32,899 nt of DNA from Chitinophagaceae bacterium (GCA_024643645.1 JAHEMN010000001.1:63662-96560), one strand, 5' to 3'. Shown: positions 8,801-16,899, counted from the first letter of the stretch. Translations and numbers: made by a program. The notes: generated by a model not told the origin, from the letters alone.

Positions 8801-9061
8801 ATGACGAACGAACAAATCGAGAAATTTGTATCTCAACATAACAATCTTGACAAATCTCCAGTGACTATCAATTTTAAAGCAAGACAATCCATAACAGGGC
8901 TTTTTATTAAAACAGCAGATTATTCTGAATTAAGAGCAAAAAATTTATGGCGTATTGTTAATGGTGCCAGTATAGATGAATACAAAAAATCAAAGGATAT
9001 GAATCTGGCCAGAATATTTAATGGTGTTGAATTCACCAAGTTAAATGTCATAAATTCCTGA
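8801..9061 (+). CDS. conserved-looking hypothetical protein, 86 residues
   Basis: A small soluble protein, without signal peptide or membrane segment. A central beta-rich part (Val-Thr-Ile-Asn-Phe-Lys, Ile-Thr-Gly-Leu-Phe-Ile-Lys) is followed by a helical stretch with Lys-Asn-Leu-Trp-Arg-Ile-Val. Near the C-terminus is Met-Asn-Leu-Ala-Arg-Ile-Phe-Asn-Gly-Val-Glu-Phe-Thr-Lys-Leu, which looks like a constrained motif. It is flanked by non-coding DNA on both sides, so it is probably monocistronic. Coding bias looks normal for the window. I do not recognise the family and can give no function. Confidence 0.6.
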   Translation: MTNEQIEKFVSQHNNLDKSPVTINFKARQSITGLFIKTADYSELRAKNLWRIVNGASIDEYKKSKDMNLARIFNGVEFTKLNVINS

Positions 9062-9392
9062 GAACTGGCTTAGCCTATTTCTGAATTATTATTGATTTGC
9101 ACAAACCGAATTCCTGGTCTTTTCTTATGCCCATTTTCAGGCAAAAGCAATCCTGTTTTCGAGTTTAATCAATTAACAAATTATAATCATTTAAGGCTAC
9201 ATAATGCAACTTGTAGACTTTTCTGACACTCTGATTATTCAATAGATGTAGATGCTATGTATTAAGTAGTGAAATACGAAAGTATATATGATAGTAAAAG
9301 AATAAAAAAATTTGAAATACTAAAAATGGCAAAGCCCTTTATATGTTAAAAACAATTGTATTAATTTCATAGTTAAATGATTTAAAAAATAT
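9062..9392. other. 331-base region with no recognisable gene
   Basis: No open frame of useful length, RNA gene, strong hairpin or exact promoter element is visible on either strand. It is very A/T-rich towards 9300-9392, just before the PsbP-like gene. Confidence 0.5.
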
Positions 9393-9917
9393 ATGATTCG
9401 TTTTATTCTATTCACTTTACTTTTTTTTCCTGGTCACTTAAAAGCACAGGAATGGATAAATTTTAATAATGATTCCATTCTATTTACTGCAAAATATCCT
9501 TCCACATGGGTTAATAAGATTAAGGAAGGCAAAAGAGTGTTTTTTACATCCCCTTCAGAGAATGCAAAAGATGATTTTCTGGAAAATGTGAATATCAGTG
9601 TATCTACTAATCCCGATTTTGGAACCAGATATAAAATTCAAGATCTGTTTCCCGATATTTTAGAACAATTAAAACAATCTTTTACTGAATTCAATGATGA
9701 AGGATTGAATAATTTTAAGTGGAATAATACTGATGCTGTAGAAATTGTCTTTTCAGGATTTAGTAAATCCAGCAAAGAAATGAAAGTAAGAATAACACAG
9801 TGGTTCTGTTTCTATAAAACACGGCTTTATACGGTAACTTTTACTGCTAAAGCAGATTCTGATATACACAATGCCACTGCAAAAAAAATTATGCAGAGTA
9901 TTATGTTCAGCAATTAA
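9393..9917 (+). CDS. secreted PsbP/DcrB-like protein
   Basis: A 174-residue protein with a Sec signal peptide (residues 1-18, ending Leu-Lys-Ala-Gln). The mature part has the order of a PsbP-like alpha/beta fold. There is a Phe-Thr-Ala-Lys-Tyr-Pro-x-x-Trp motif near the N-terminus and Val-Asn-Ile-Ser-Val mid-way. It closes with Leu-Tyr-Thr-Val-Thr-Phe-Thr-Ala and a last helix ending Met-Gln-Ser-Ile. Bacterial members are periplasmic or surface proteins of unknown role and have no photosynthetic function. It is probably monocistronic. The fold call is by motif resemblance only. Confidence 0.7.
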   Translation: MIRFILFTLLFFPGHLKAQEWINFNNDSILFTAKYPSTWVNKIKEGKRVFFTSPSENAKDDFLENVNISVSTNPDFGTRYKIQDLFPDILEQLKQSFTEFNDEGLNNFKWNNTDAVEIVFSGFSKSSKEMKVRITQWFCFYKTRLYTVTFTAKADSDIHNATAKKIMQSIMFSN

Positions 9918-9964
9918 TCAAATAAATACCGGATCGTTGATTTTTATTCAGATCAGAGATTTCT

Positions 9965-9972
9965 TATCTTTA
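9965..9972 (+). promoter_or_regulatory. possible -7 element of the 51-residue basic protein gene
   Basis: TATCTTTA matches the TAnnTTTG consensus at all but the last fixed base. It lies 17 bases before the ATG at 9990, the same distance as at other promoters in the window. No clear -33 element is seen. Confidence 0.4.
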
Positions 9973-9989
9973 TATAAAATATTACTCAA

Positions 9990-10145
9990 ATGTCTTTATT
10001 GAATCAAAATAATAAGAAAGGAAAGAAAAAAGAGAACAAAAAAAGCACAGCCCAGGGTGGTCAAAGCTCTAAGTTTATTCAGAAGCCAAAATCATCAGGA
10101 TTTGTCAGCAAACAATCTAATACCGGCTCTCAAAGAGGTAGTTGA
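9990..10145 (+). CDS. small highly basic protein, 51 residues
   Basis: This short frame begins Met-Ser-Leu-Leu-Asn-Gln-Asn-Asn and continues with a Lys-rich segment, then a Gly/Ser/Gln/Lys-rich tail ending Gly-Ser-Gln-Arg-Gly-Ser. It has about 13 Lys/Arg and one Glu, no hydrophobic core, and is probably disordered. The composition suggests binding to nucleic acid or ribosomes, but that is inference. A near-consensus -7 element lies 17 bases upstream. The stop sits inside a hairpin at 10131-10160, and the gene abuts the convergent transglutaminase-like gene with no gap. Similar small basic proteins with this ending are, to my recollection, common in Bacteroidota. Confidence 0.6.
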   Translation: MSLLNQNNKKGKKKENKKSTAQGGQSSKFIQKPKSSGFVSKQSNTGSQRGS

Positions 10146-10160
10146 TCAACTATTTCTTTG
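10131..10160 (+). terminator. palindrome spanning two convergent stop codons
   Basis: The 14-base core TAGTTGATCAACTA (10138-10151) is a perfect palindrome. The outer arms CAAAGA (10131-10136) and TCTTTG (10155-10160) also pair. In plus-strand RNA the two positions between them form G-U pairs, giving a 13-bp stem with a GATC loop. In the minus-strand RNA they are A-C mismatches. A T-rich run follows on the plus side, so it best suits termination of the small basic gene. Confidence 0.5.
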
Positions 10161-11114
10161 TTTCACATTTATCTTATATCTCAATACTAAATCATCATTA
10201 TAGATGAGATATAACCACTGTATTTTATCTGAATTAACGTTGAAGGTATATTTACAATGCCTGGGCATTAAAAAAGCTTGATCACTCATTTCATCAGGTC
10301 GCAACAGTACAACAGCATCAGAAAAAGTTAATGAATCAGGATTACTGATAAGGCTGGGAGAAATTACCCTCCCTTCAGAAAGAGAAGTTTTTAATTCTAA
10401 AGTAATAGTATCTCCAACAAAAGTGTTGATGATCCCAATTGATGGTGAATAAGAAGTGATCTGGTATTTATTAAAAGAGGTCTGTTTAAATGGTGATAAT
10501 CTGAATTCATCAGGAATTCTTGTTTCAGGCAATAAGGTCCACTTGATATCATCCGGATAATGATCTTTGATAAAATCTTCCGGTTTAGTTAAAAAATAAT
10601 AATCATCATATTTTCTAATAAATACCCCACCCTGCCTACTGATAAATCCACTGGCCCAGGTAGCATCAAGTAAATTCCATTTATCATTTAAATAGACCGC
10701 ATTCCAATAATGGTTAACACCAAAATTAGGAGTTGGCTTATTATGGTTAGCTCTTGCATACCCTATAATTATTTCAGATCGGATACCTGCATAATCACAA
10801 AGGGTTTTAAACAATCTGGCATATCCATCACAAACAGCTAACTTTTTTTGCAATACGATAAAGGCAACCCTTTCATTTAAAGGCTTAAGAGGCCCATTAG
10901 TTTCTTCTTCAAGAAAAAATATTTTTTCAGGATTTTTATTTGTTCGTCTTACAGCATAATCGATATTTTCTGTAATCCAGTTAAATATGGCTGCTACTTT
11001 TTCTAGATCAGTAGATAACCCAACTGTTAGCTTTTTTGATAAAAGTTGTGGTTCATTTTGTGAAAAAATATCAGAAGAAATAAATAGAAATGATATTATT
11101 AATAGCCATTTCAT
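10146..11114 (-). CDS. secreted transglutaminase-like (kyphoscoliosis-type) protein
   Basis: A 322-residue protein starting at the ATG at 11114; the frame also opens from a TTG two codons earlier. A signal peptide covers about residues 1-19 (Ile-Phe-Ser-Gln). The transglutaminase-core catalytic triad is visible as C95 (Ala-Val-Cys-Asp-Gly-Tyr-Ala), H135 (Asn-His-Tyr-Trp-Asn-Ala-Val) and D150 (Leu-Leu-Asp-Ala-Thr-Trp). Bacterial members of this fold may act as cysteine proteases or transglutaminases. The C-terminal 140 residues look like a beta-rich accessory domain. An exact -7 element lies 26 bases upstream. Fold and active site are secure; substrate unknown. Confidence 0.88.
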   Translation of the reverse strand: MKWLLIISFLFISSDIFSQNEPQLLSKKLTVGLSTDLEKVAAIFNWITENIDYAVRRTNKNPEKIFFLEEETNGPLKPLNERVAFIVLQKKLAVCDGYARLFKTLCDYAGIRSEIIIGYARANHNKPTPNFGVNHYWNAVYLNDKWNLLDATWASGFISRQGGVFIRKYDDYYFLTKPEDFIKDHYPDDIKWTLLPETRIPDEFRLSPFKQTSFNKYQITSYSPSIGIINTFVGDTITLELKTSLSEGRVISPSLISNPDSLTFSDAVVLLRPDEMSDQAFLMPRHCKYTFNVNSDKIQWLYLIYNDDLVLRYKINVKQRNS

Positions 11115-11140
11115 GCACAATTAAAATGTAACTAAATATA

Positions 11141-11148
11141 CAAATTTA
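11141..11148 (-). promoter_or_regulatory. promoter -7 element of the transglutaminase-like gene
   Basis: The minus strand reads TAAATTTG, an exact TAnnTTTG match, 26 bases before the ATG at 11114. A TTG (plus-strand CAA at 11165-11167) lies 16 bases further upstream and could be a short-spaced -33 element. Confidence 0.6.
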
Positions 11149-11197
11149 AAATAAAGATGAAAAACAACCTTAAAAAGACTTAATGATAATCTGTTTA

Positions 11198-11227
11198 TAA
11201 AAAACAAACCCTGTTTGATAATCAGGG
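11198..11227 (-). terminator. probable terminator downstream of the 11320-11796 gene
   Basis: The minus strand reads CCCTG, a 9-base loop, CAGGG, then TTTGTTTTTTA. The hairpin (11209-11227 on the plus strand) is short, but a strong T tract follows. It lies about 90 bases past the stop of the upstream minus-strand gene. Confidence 0.5.
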
Positions 11228-11319
11228 ATACTAATAGCCAAAAAAAGGGAAGAAATATTAAATGCTATTAGAATAATTATACTTGGATTGAATATTATGC
11301 TCTACACTATAAAAAATGA

Positions 11320-11796
11320 TTATTTGAAATACAGGTCAGCTTTCAATTTATAATACGTAACCGACCTTTCAACTAAATTAGCTACTAATCCATCAACCTT
11401 CATTAGCCATAATTCTTTTTCTTTATCATAAGATACCATAATTGTCCCACTTGAGATTGTTATAAATGATGCCTGTTCTCCTACTCTGAATGAATAAATA
11501 GCTTCAACTTCTCTACTTCCCCTAGAGCCGGGTGAAATAACATACTTTCCTTCTTTCAACCTTTTATCATGAAAATAAAAGGAAACAAGTTGTCCACTCT
11601 GATCTACAGCAACAGTAAGCTTTCCCCTTATTCTATAAACTTTTAAAATAGCTGGTCTTGCTTCAACAAAGAAATTATTATTAGTTACTGTATCAATTAG
11701 ATATATCGGACAACGCCTGATTGTTGAATCTTTTTCTTCCTGTGCATACAAATTTCCATAAAAAAATATGGCAAGTATTATGAAAGAAATTCGCAT
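11320..11796 (-). CDS. secreted hypothetical protein, 158 residues
   Basis: The N-terminus is a clear signal peptide (residues 1-18, Asn-Leu-Tyr-Ala-Gln). The mature part is beta-strand rich with many Val, Tyr and charged residues. It carries Arg-Arg-Cys-Pro-Ile-Tyr-Leu-Ile-Asp early on, with a single Cys in the mature protein. No known domain is recognised. It is followed by a possible terminator at 11198-11227. The next minus-strand gene upstream, yggS, begins only at 12517 and ends at 11864, a gap of 67 bases, so cotranscription is possible. Function unknown. Confidence 0.65.
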   Translation of the reverse strand: MRISFIILAIFFYGNLYAQEEKDSTIRRCPIYLIDTVTNNNFFVEARPAILKVYRIRGKLTVAVDQSGQLVSFYFHDKRLKEGKYVISPGSRGSREVEAIYSFRVGEQASFITISSGTIMVSYDKEKELWLMKVDGLVANLVERSVTYYKLKADLYFK

Positions 11797-11863
11797 TTAA
11801 GAAATTTTTTGAAATAAAAAATACATATAAAATTCAATATAAAGACTTTTGCAATAATTTATT

Positions 11864-12517
11864 CTAGTCCTTAACCCTTTTTCCAAACAAAAGGCTTCCG
11901 ATTCTAACCATATTACTTCCTTCTTCAACAGCAATTTTGTAATCATCACTCATGCCAATAGAAAGAGTATCTATACCCGGTATATTATTATAAAGTTGTC
12001 TTAATTTATTGAATTCTTTTCTTACAATTTTCTTATCAGAAGTGAAAGTTGCCATTCCCATTAATCCACAAATTCTCACATTTTTTAAAGATGGGTCTTT
12101 GGTCAGTTGAATTACTTGCAACAGTTCCTCTTCACTTAAACCAAATTTGGTTTCTTCTTCCGCAATATGCACTTGTAATAAACAATCTACCACTCTATCA
12201 TTTTTTTTACTTTGTTTGTTTATCTCCTTCAATAATTTCAGACTGTCTACACCATGAATCAGTTGCACAAACGATGCTATTAACTTTACTTTATTGGTTT
12301 GTAAATGGCCAATAAAATGCCAGCGAATATCTTTTGGCAGCTGCTCTGCTTTACTTACTAATTCCTGTACATAATTCTCACCAAAATCTCTTTGACCTAA
12401 ATTATACAACTCAAGAATATCATCATTTGGTTTTGTTTTTGAAACAGCCACCAATTTTACATTTTGCTTTTCAAGTTCTTCTTTTATTGATAGGTATGCT
12501 TCAATATTTACTGACAT
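11864..12517 (-). CDS. yggS: YggS-family pyridoxal phosphate homeostasis protein
   Basis: A 217-residue member of the YggS/PROSC family, close to the usual length. It binds PLP and controls vitamin B6 and amino acid balance rather than catalysing a known reaction. The PLP lysine is K27 in Leu-Val-Ala-Val-Ser-Lys-Thr-Lys-Pro. Other family motifs follow: Phe-Gly-Glu-Asn-Tyr-Val-Gln-Glu; Trp-His-Phe-Ile-Gly-His-Leu-Gln-Thr-Asn-Lys; and Gly-Leu-Met-Gly-Met-Ala. Near the C-terminus comes Leu-Ser-Ile-Gly-Met-Ser-Asp-Asp, then Val-Arg-Ile-Gly-Ser-Leu-Leu-Phe-Gly. It lies 67 bases downstream of the acyl-CoA dehydrogenase gene, with a terminator hairpin in between, so it is probably transcribed separately. 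No -7 element is evident. Confidence 0.95.
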   Translation of the reverse strand: MSVNIEAYLSIKEELEKQNVKLVAVSKTKPNDDILELYNLGQRDFGENYVQELVSKAEQLPKDIRWHFIGHLQTNKVKLIASFVQLIHGVDSLKLLKEINKQSKKNDRVVDCLLQVHIAEEETKFGLSEEELLQVIQLTKDPSLKNVRICGLMGMATFTSDKKIVRKEFNKLRQLYNNIPGIDTLSIGMSDDYKIAVEEGSNMVRIGSLLFGKRVKD

Positions 12518-12535
12518 ATTTCTTTAAAACTAAAA

Positions 12536-12564
12536 TGAAAAAGCCACAAGCATATGCTTATGGC
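12536..12564 (-). terminator. terminator of the acyl-CoA dehydrogenase gene
   Basis: GCCACAAGC (12543-12551) pairs with GCTTATGGC (12556-12564) over an ATAT loop, with one mismatch in nine. On the minus strand the hairpin is followed by a T-rich run (bases 12536-12542 read as A). It lies 20 bases past the dehydrogenase stop. Confidence 0.65.
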
Positions 12565-12584
12565 CAGATGAGATAGAACTCAGT

Positions 12585-13739
12585 TTATTTTAAAATACTT
12601 CTGCTTATTACTATTCGTTGTACTTCACTTGTACCTTCATATATCTGGGTGATCTTTGCATCTCTCATTAACCTTTCTACATGATATTCTTTTACAAACC
12701 CATATCCTCCGTGTATCTGAACTGCTTCAACGGTGGTCCACATTGCAGTTTCTGAAGCATAAACTTTAGCCATAGAAGAACTTAATGTATAATCGATCCC
12801 ATTGTCTTTTTCCCATGCAGCTTTCTGGCATAATAATCTTGCGGCTTCTATTCTTGTAGCCATGTCTGCCAATTTAAAAGCAATGATCTGATGATTCATT
12901 ATCTCAGTGCCAAAAGCTTTTCTTGTTTTTGAATACTCTTTCGCTAATTCGTAGGCACCACTGGCAATACCCAACGCTTGAGAAGCAATACCGATCCTTC
13001 CACCTGCTAATGTTTTCATTGCAAACGTAAAACCAAACCCATCATCGCCTATCCTGTTTTCCTTTGGAACTTTTACATCATTGAACATAACAGTATGTGT
13101 GTCACTTCCTCGAATACCCAATTTATTTTCTTTAGCAGCTACCACAACTCCTGGCCAGTCTTTCTCAACTATCAGGCAATTTATTCCTCTTGAGCCTTTA
13201 GCAGGATCAGTTTGAGCCATTACCAGATATACTGAAGCGGAACCACCATTTGTGATCCAGTTTTTTGTACCATTCAATAAATAATGATCTCCTTTATCTT
13301 CCGCTGTCGTTCTTTGTGAGGTTGCATCACTTCCGGCCTCCGGTTCACTTAACATGAAAGCTCCAATATACAGCTCACCATCTTTTTTACCCTGCGCTAA
13401 AGGTGTAAGATATTTTTGTTTATGTTCTTCAGTACCAAAAGCTTCTAATCCATAACAAACGAGGCTATTATTAACACTTACTACTACGCTTACACTCGCA
13501 TCTACTTTACTAATCTCCTCCATTGCCAATACATAACTGATCGTATCCATTCCGGCTCCTCCATATTTCGGATCTACCATCATACCGAGAAAGCCAAGAT
13601 CGGCCAGCTTCATTATTTGCTCTTTTGGAAATAATTGTTTCTCATCTCTTTCAATAACGCCAGGCAAGCAATCATTTTGAGCAAAATCCCTTGCCGCCTT
13701 TTGGATCATCAATTGCTCTTCATTCAGTTGAAATAACAT
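12585..13739 (-). CDS. acyl-CoA dehydrogenase, short-chain/butyryl type
   Basis: An FAD-dependent dehydrogenase of 384 residues that oxidises acyl-CoA to the trans-2-enoyl-CoA in fatty acid or amino acid breakdown, passing electrons to ETF. The N-terminal, middle and C-terminal domains are complete. Family signatures include Met-Leu-Ser-Glu-Pro-Glu-Ala-Gly-Ser-Asp-Ala near residue 130 and Ile-His-Gly-Gly-Tyr-Gly in the C-terminal domain. The catalytic base is E368 in Gln-Ile-Tyr-Glu-Gly-Thr-Ser-Glu, the position of short- and medium-chain enzymes. No ETF or thiolase genes are adjacent. It has its own exact -7 element 23 bases upstream and its own terminator, so it is monocistronic. The exact chain length preference is unknown. 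Confidence 0.96.
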   Translation of the reverse strand: MLFQLNEEQLMIQKAARDFAQNDCLPGVIERDEKQLFPKEQIMKLADLGFLGMMVDPKYGGAGMDTISYVLAMEEISKVDASVSVVVSVNNSLVCYGLEAFGTEEHKQKYLTPLAQGKKDGELYIGAFMLSEPEAGSDATSQRTTAEDKGDHYLLNGTKNWITNGGSASVYLVMAQTDPAKGSRGINCLIVEKDWPGVVVAAKENKLGIRGSDTHTVMFNDVKVPKENRIGDDGFGFTFAMKTLAGGRIGIASQALGIASGAYELAKEYSKTRKAFGTEIMNHQIIAFKLADMATRIEAARLLCQKAAWEKDNGIDYTLSSSMAKVYASETAMWTTVEAVQIHGGYGFVKEYHVERLMRDAKITQIYEGTSEVQRIVISRSILK

Positions 13740-13762
13740 ATTGCAAGTAAGTTTTAGAGCAG

Positions 13763-13770
13763 CAAAGATA
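13763..13770 (-). promoter_or_regulatory. promoter -7 element of the acyl-CoA dehydrogenase gene
   Basis: The minus strand reads TATCTTTG, an exact TAnnTTTG match, 23 bases before the ATG. No -33 TTTG is seen at 17-23 bases further upstream. Confidence 0.6.
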
Positions 13771-13861
13771 AGGGCAAAAAAAACTTTGGTATTGAATGCC
13801 AGAATTCTACAAATCAGATACTAAACTGATTTAAAGCAGTAATGATTAACTCTTTTTGGCA

Positions 13862-13869
13862 TAACTTTG
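13862..13869 (+). promoter_or_regulatory. promoter -7 element of ccmE-ccmF
   Basis: TAACTTTG is an exact TAnnTTTG match. It ends one base before an in-frame ATG at 13871, so transcription would begin at or after that ATG. The next ATG, 13889, is 19 bases downstream and is therefore preferred. Confidence 0.6.
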
Positions 13870-13888
13870 CATGCGCAAACAGAGATAC

Positions 13889-14344
13889 ATGAAAAAGATA
13901 CATATTATACTTCTCGTTTTTATAGCTGGTTCTATTGCATTGTTGATTAGCTTATTAAACACCGGATCAACCTACGAAACAATAGCTGATGCTAAAGCAA
14001 TGCCCGGGAAATTTGTTCATATTGCTGTTCGTTTGGATAAATCCAAACCAATTGAGTTTGATGCTCAAAAGGATCCAAACTATTTAAGTTTCTATGCAGT
14101 TGGTGTTGAAAATCCAGACCAGGCAATGAAAGTGATCTACCGAAATGGCGAAATACCAAATCTGATGATTAGTGAACGTCTTGTATTGAAAGGAAAATAT
14201 GAAAATGAACAATTTGAATGTAAAGATGTTCAAACCAAATGTCCTTCAAAGTATAAAGAAGAAATGAAGCCTACAGAAAAAAGTATTGATCAGACATCAG
14301 TTAATAATTCAGCTAAAACCAATGCTGAAGAAAATAAATACTAA
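13889..14344 (+). CDS. ccmE: cytochrome c maturation haem chaperone CcmE, Cys-x3-Tyr variant
   Basis: A 151-residue haem chaperone that carries haem to CcmF outside the membrane. The start at 13889 gives Met-Lys-Lys-Ile then a single N-terminal membrane anchor (about residues 4-23), facing the periplasm. The OB-fold region has the CcmE-typical Val-Ile-Tyr-Arg-Asn-Gly-Glu-Ile-Pro-Asn and Leu-Val-Leu-Lys-Gly-Lys-Tyr. Where classical CcmE has the haem-binding His in a His-x3-Tyr motif, this protein has C118-Pro-Ser-Lys-Y122. Such CxxxY CcmE is known in 'system I*' of Desulfovibrio and archaea. A hydrophilic tail follows. An ATG at 13871 would add six basic residues but lies next to the -7 element. 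ccmF starts 6 bases downstream. Confidence 0.9.
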   Translation: MKKIHIILLVFIAGSIALLISLLNTGSTYETIADAKAMPGKFVHIAVRLDKSKPIEFDAQKDPNYLSFYAVGVENPDQAMKVIYRNGEIPNLMISERLVLKGKYENEQFECKDVQTKCPSKYKEEMKPTEKSIDQTSVNNSAKTNAEENKY

Positions 14345-14350
14345 TCCTTA

Positions 14351-16816
14351 ATGGAATATATCGGCGAGCATCTGTTACCTGGTCAATTGGGCCATTTATT
14401 CATTGTTCTTTCATTAGTTGCATCCTTGATTGCAACTTTCTCTTATTTCAAAGCTGCTCAGGCTAAAAATGAAATTGATGCCAACTCATGGAAAAAGCTG
14501 GCCCGCATAGCATTTTTCACTGAAGTCGTTTCTATAATTGCCATTTTCAGCATTTTATTTTATATCATTTCGAATCATCTTTTCGAATATAAATATGCTT
14601 GGCAACACAGTAGTCGTTCTTTAGAAGTAAAATATTTATTAGCCTGTTTCTGGGAAGGCCAGGAAGGAAGCTTTCTTTTATGGAGTATATGCCATTGCAT
14701 GTTAGGCTTGATACTGATAAAGACAAGTAAAAAATGGGAAGCTCCCGTAATGACTGTAGTAAGCTTTGCACAATTTGCATTAGCTACTATGATTGCCGGA
14801 ATTTATTTTTTTGGATGGAAAATGGGTACCAATCCATTCATTTTACTTAGAGACTCAGGTGTGCTGGATAATGCCCCTGCCCTGCATATTAATGGCGATG
14901 TTATGTTGGGCTTACGCCAGGATTATATGTTATCCATAAAAGATGGTAATGACCTTAATCCTTTGCTTCAGAATTACTGGATGGTCATCCATCCCCCGGT
15001 TCTGTTTATGGGGTTTGCATCAACGGTTGTTCCTTTTGCATTTGCAATTGCAGGACTCTGGAAAAAACAATATGGTGGGTGGACAAAACCTGCGCTCCCA
15101 TGGGCCTTGTTTTCAGCAGCAGTACTTGGTGTTGGAATAATGATGGGTGCCATGTGGGCTTATGAATCATTGACTTTTGGCGGATACTGGGCATGGGATC
15201 CGGTAGAAAACGCATCATTGGTTCCCTGGCTTATTTTAATTTCGGGTATACACACCTTATTAATTTACAGGCACAGCGGCCATTCTTTAAGAGCCACTCA
15301 TTTATTTTTCATACTCACTTTTGGTTTTATACTTTATTCAACTTTTTTAACGAGGAGTGGAATATTAGGTGAAACATCTGTTCATGCTTTCACTGATCTA
15401 GGAATGAACTGGCAATTGCTTACATTCTTATTGATATTTGTACTTCCTGCTTTTATATTATTTATTAAACGCTACAAGGAAATACCTGCGATACATAAAG
15501 AAGAAAGCAGTTCTTCCAGAGAATTCTGGATGTTTATCGGGTCATTGGTCTTTTTCTTATCAGCAATAGTTATTATCAGTTTAACTTCTATACCTGTAGT
15601 CAATAAAATATTAGGAACTAAAATTGCCCCTCCTGAAAAACCAGAATTTGCTTACAACCAGATAATGGTATTTATCGCTATGATCATTGCTTTATTGACT
15701 GCGGTAACTCAATACCTGAAATATAAAGGCACATCCACCAAACTGTTTTTTAAAAAGATCTTAATCCCAACCATTATTGCAGTAATTATCGCAACACTTA
15801 TCCTGGTGATTGGCAAAGTAAATTACGAAAAAGAAACATATGGGTTTATGGCTGCTATCTGGATAGCTGTAGCCTGCAGTGTTTATACAATAGTTGCCAA
15901 TGCAGCTTACATATGGTTAGGATTAAAAGGAAAACTTAATCTATCTGGCGGATCAATTGCTCATGTTGGATTCGGAATGGTATTGTTAGGTATATTGATA
16001 TCATCTTCCAATAAAGAGGTTTTGTCCAATAATATCAATGGCATACCGGCACCATTGGATAAAAATGAAAACCCAAGAGAAAACCTGACATTGGTAAAGG
16101 GCCTTACTGTTGATATGGGAAAATATTCCCTTACTTATGAAGGGGATTCTTCGCATCCAAAAAAGCAATTATCTTATTACAAAGTAAGATTCAAAAGTAA
16201 AGACGGTAAAGAAGAATTTGTACTTACACCAAACTCATTTGTAAATTATAAAGGGAATGAAGGATTAATGTCCAATCCTGATGCAAGGCATTATTGGAAC
16301 CATGATGTATTTACATATATCACATCTATCTCAAACCCCGATAAAACAAAAGATACATCTACTTTTAAGCCCAATGAATTGAAACCGGGAGATTCTTTAT
16401 TTTATTCCAGTGGATTTATTGTTTTTCAGGAATTAAAAGAAAAAAAGGATTTACCAGAAGAGCTGTTTGGAAAAGATGGAAGTCTGCATGAAGCAAGTTT
16501 AAAAGTATATGCAAAAACTGGCTCAATTTATACTATTGCACCCAAATTAGCTGTGGCAAAGGGTACTGAAATGTCGATCCCTGATACACTTATTTCAGAA
16601 AGCTTAGCCCTGAAATTGGAAAAAATTAACCCTGATAACAGCATTGTACTAGGCATAAAAGAATCTAATTCGGTAATGGATTACATTACGCTTAAAGCCT
16701 ATAAGTTCCCTTATATCCGTTTGCTTTGGTTTGGGGTTGTAATTACTGCTATTGGTATCATTATCAGCATGGTAAGAAGGATTCAGTTAAACCGGAGAGA
16801 AAGAACTGAGTCTTAA
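14351..16816 (+). CDS. ccmF: cytochrome c haem lyase subunit CcmF
   Basis: An 821-residue polytopic membrane protein of the CcmF/CcsA haem-handling family. It attaches haem to CxxCH motifs of apocytochromes c on the periplasmic side. The tryptophan-rich WWD-type motif Gly-Gly-Tyr-Trp-Ala-Trp-Asp-Pro-Val-Glu-Asn lies at about residues 277-287, with many flanking helices. Conserved His candidates lie in loops, for example Val-Ile-His-Pro-Pro and Arg-His-Ser-Gly-His-Ser. Residues from about 565 to 785 form a large soluble periplasmic region before the last helix and a basic tail. The start is 6 bases after ccmE, so the two form an operon. ccmA, B, C and H are not in the window. Confidence 0.95.
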   Translation: MEYIGEHLLPGQLGHLFIVLSLVASLIATFSYFKAAQAKNEIDANSWKKLARIAFFTEVVSIIAIFSILFYIISNHLFEYKYAWQHSSRSLEVKYLLACFWEGQEGSFLLWSICHCMLGLILIKTSKKWEAPVMTVVSFAQFALATMIAGIYFFGWKMGTNPFILLRDSGVLDNAPALHINGDVMLGLRQDYMLSIKDGNDLNPLLQNYWMVIHPPVLFMGFASTVVPFAFAIAGLWKKQYGGWTKPALPWALFSAAVLGVGIMMGAMWAYESLTFGGYWAWDPVENASLVPWLILISGIHTLLIYRHSGHSLRATHLFFILTFGFILYSTFLTRSGILGETSVHAFTDLGMNWQLLTFLLIFVLPAFILFIKRYKEIPAIHKEESSSSREFWMFIGSLVFFLSAIVIISLTSIPVVNKILGTKIAPPEKPEFAYNQIMVFIAMIIALLTAVTQYLKYKGTSTKLFFKKILIPTIIAVIIATLILVIGKVNYEKETYGFMAAIWIAVACSVYTIVANAAYIWLGLKGKLNLSGGSIAHVGFGMVLLGILISSSNKEVLSNNINGIPAPLDKNENPRENLTLVKGLTVDMGKYSLTYEGDSSHPKKQLSYYKVRFKSKDGKEEFVLTPNSFVNYKGNEGLMSNPDARHYWNHDVFTYITSISNPDKTKDTSTFKPNELKPGDSLFYSSGFIVFQELKEKKDLPEELFGKDGSLHEASLKVYAKTGSIYTIAPKLAVAKGTEMSIPDTLISESLALKLEKINPDNSIVLGIKESNSVMDYITLKAYKFPYIRLLWFGVVITAIGIIISMVRRIQLNRRERTES

Positions 16817-16899
16817 TTTTGGCTTTTTTAAAACAGCATTCATTGTAATTTTGTTGTCATTTAACAAATGGGCCATAAACCTTATTATTTTATCGCATT

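Noticed and set aside
14943-15218. Open frames on both strands inside ccmF
   Set aside because: They overlap the tryptophan-rich conserved region of ccmF in other frames and have no independent start signals or recognisable domains.
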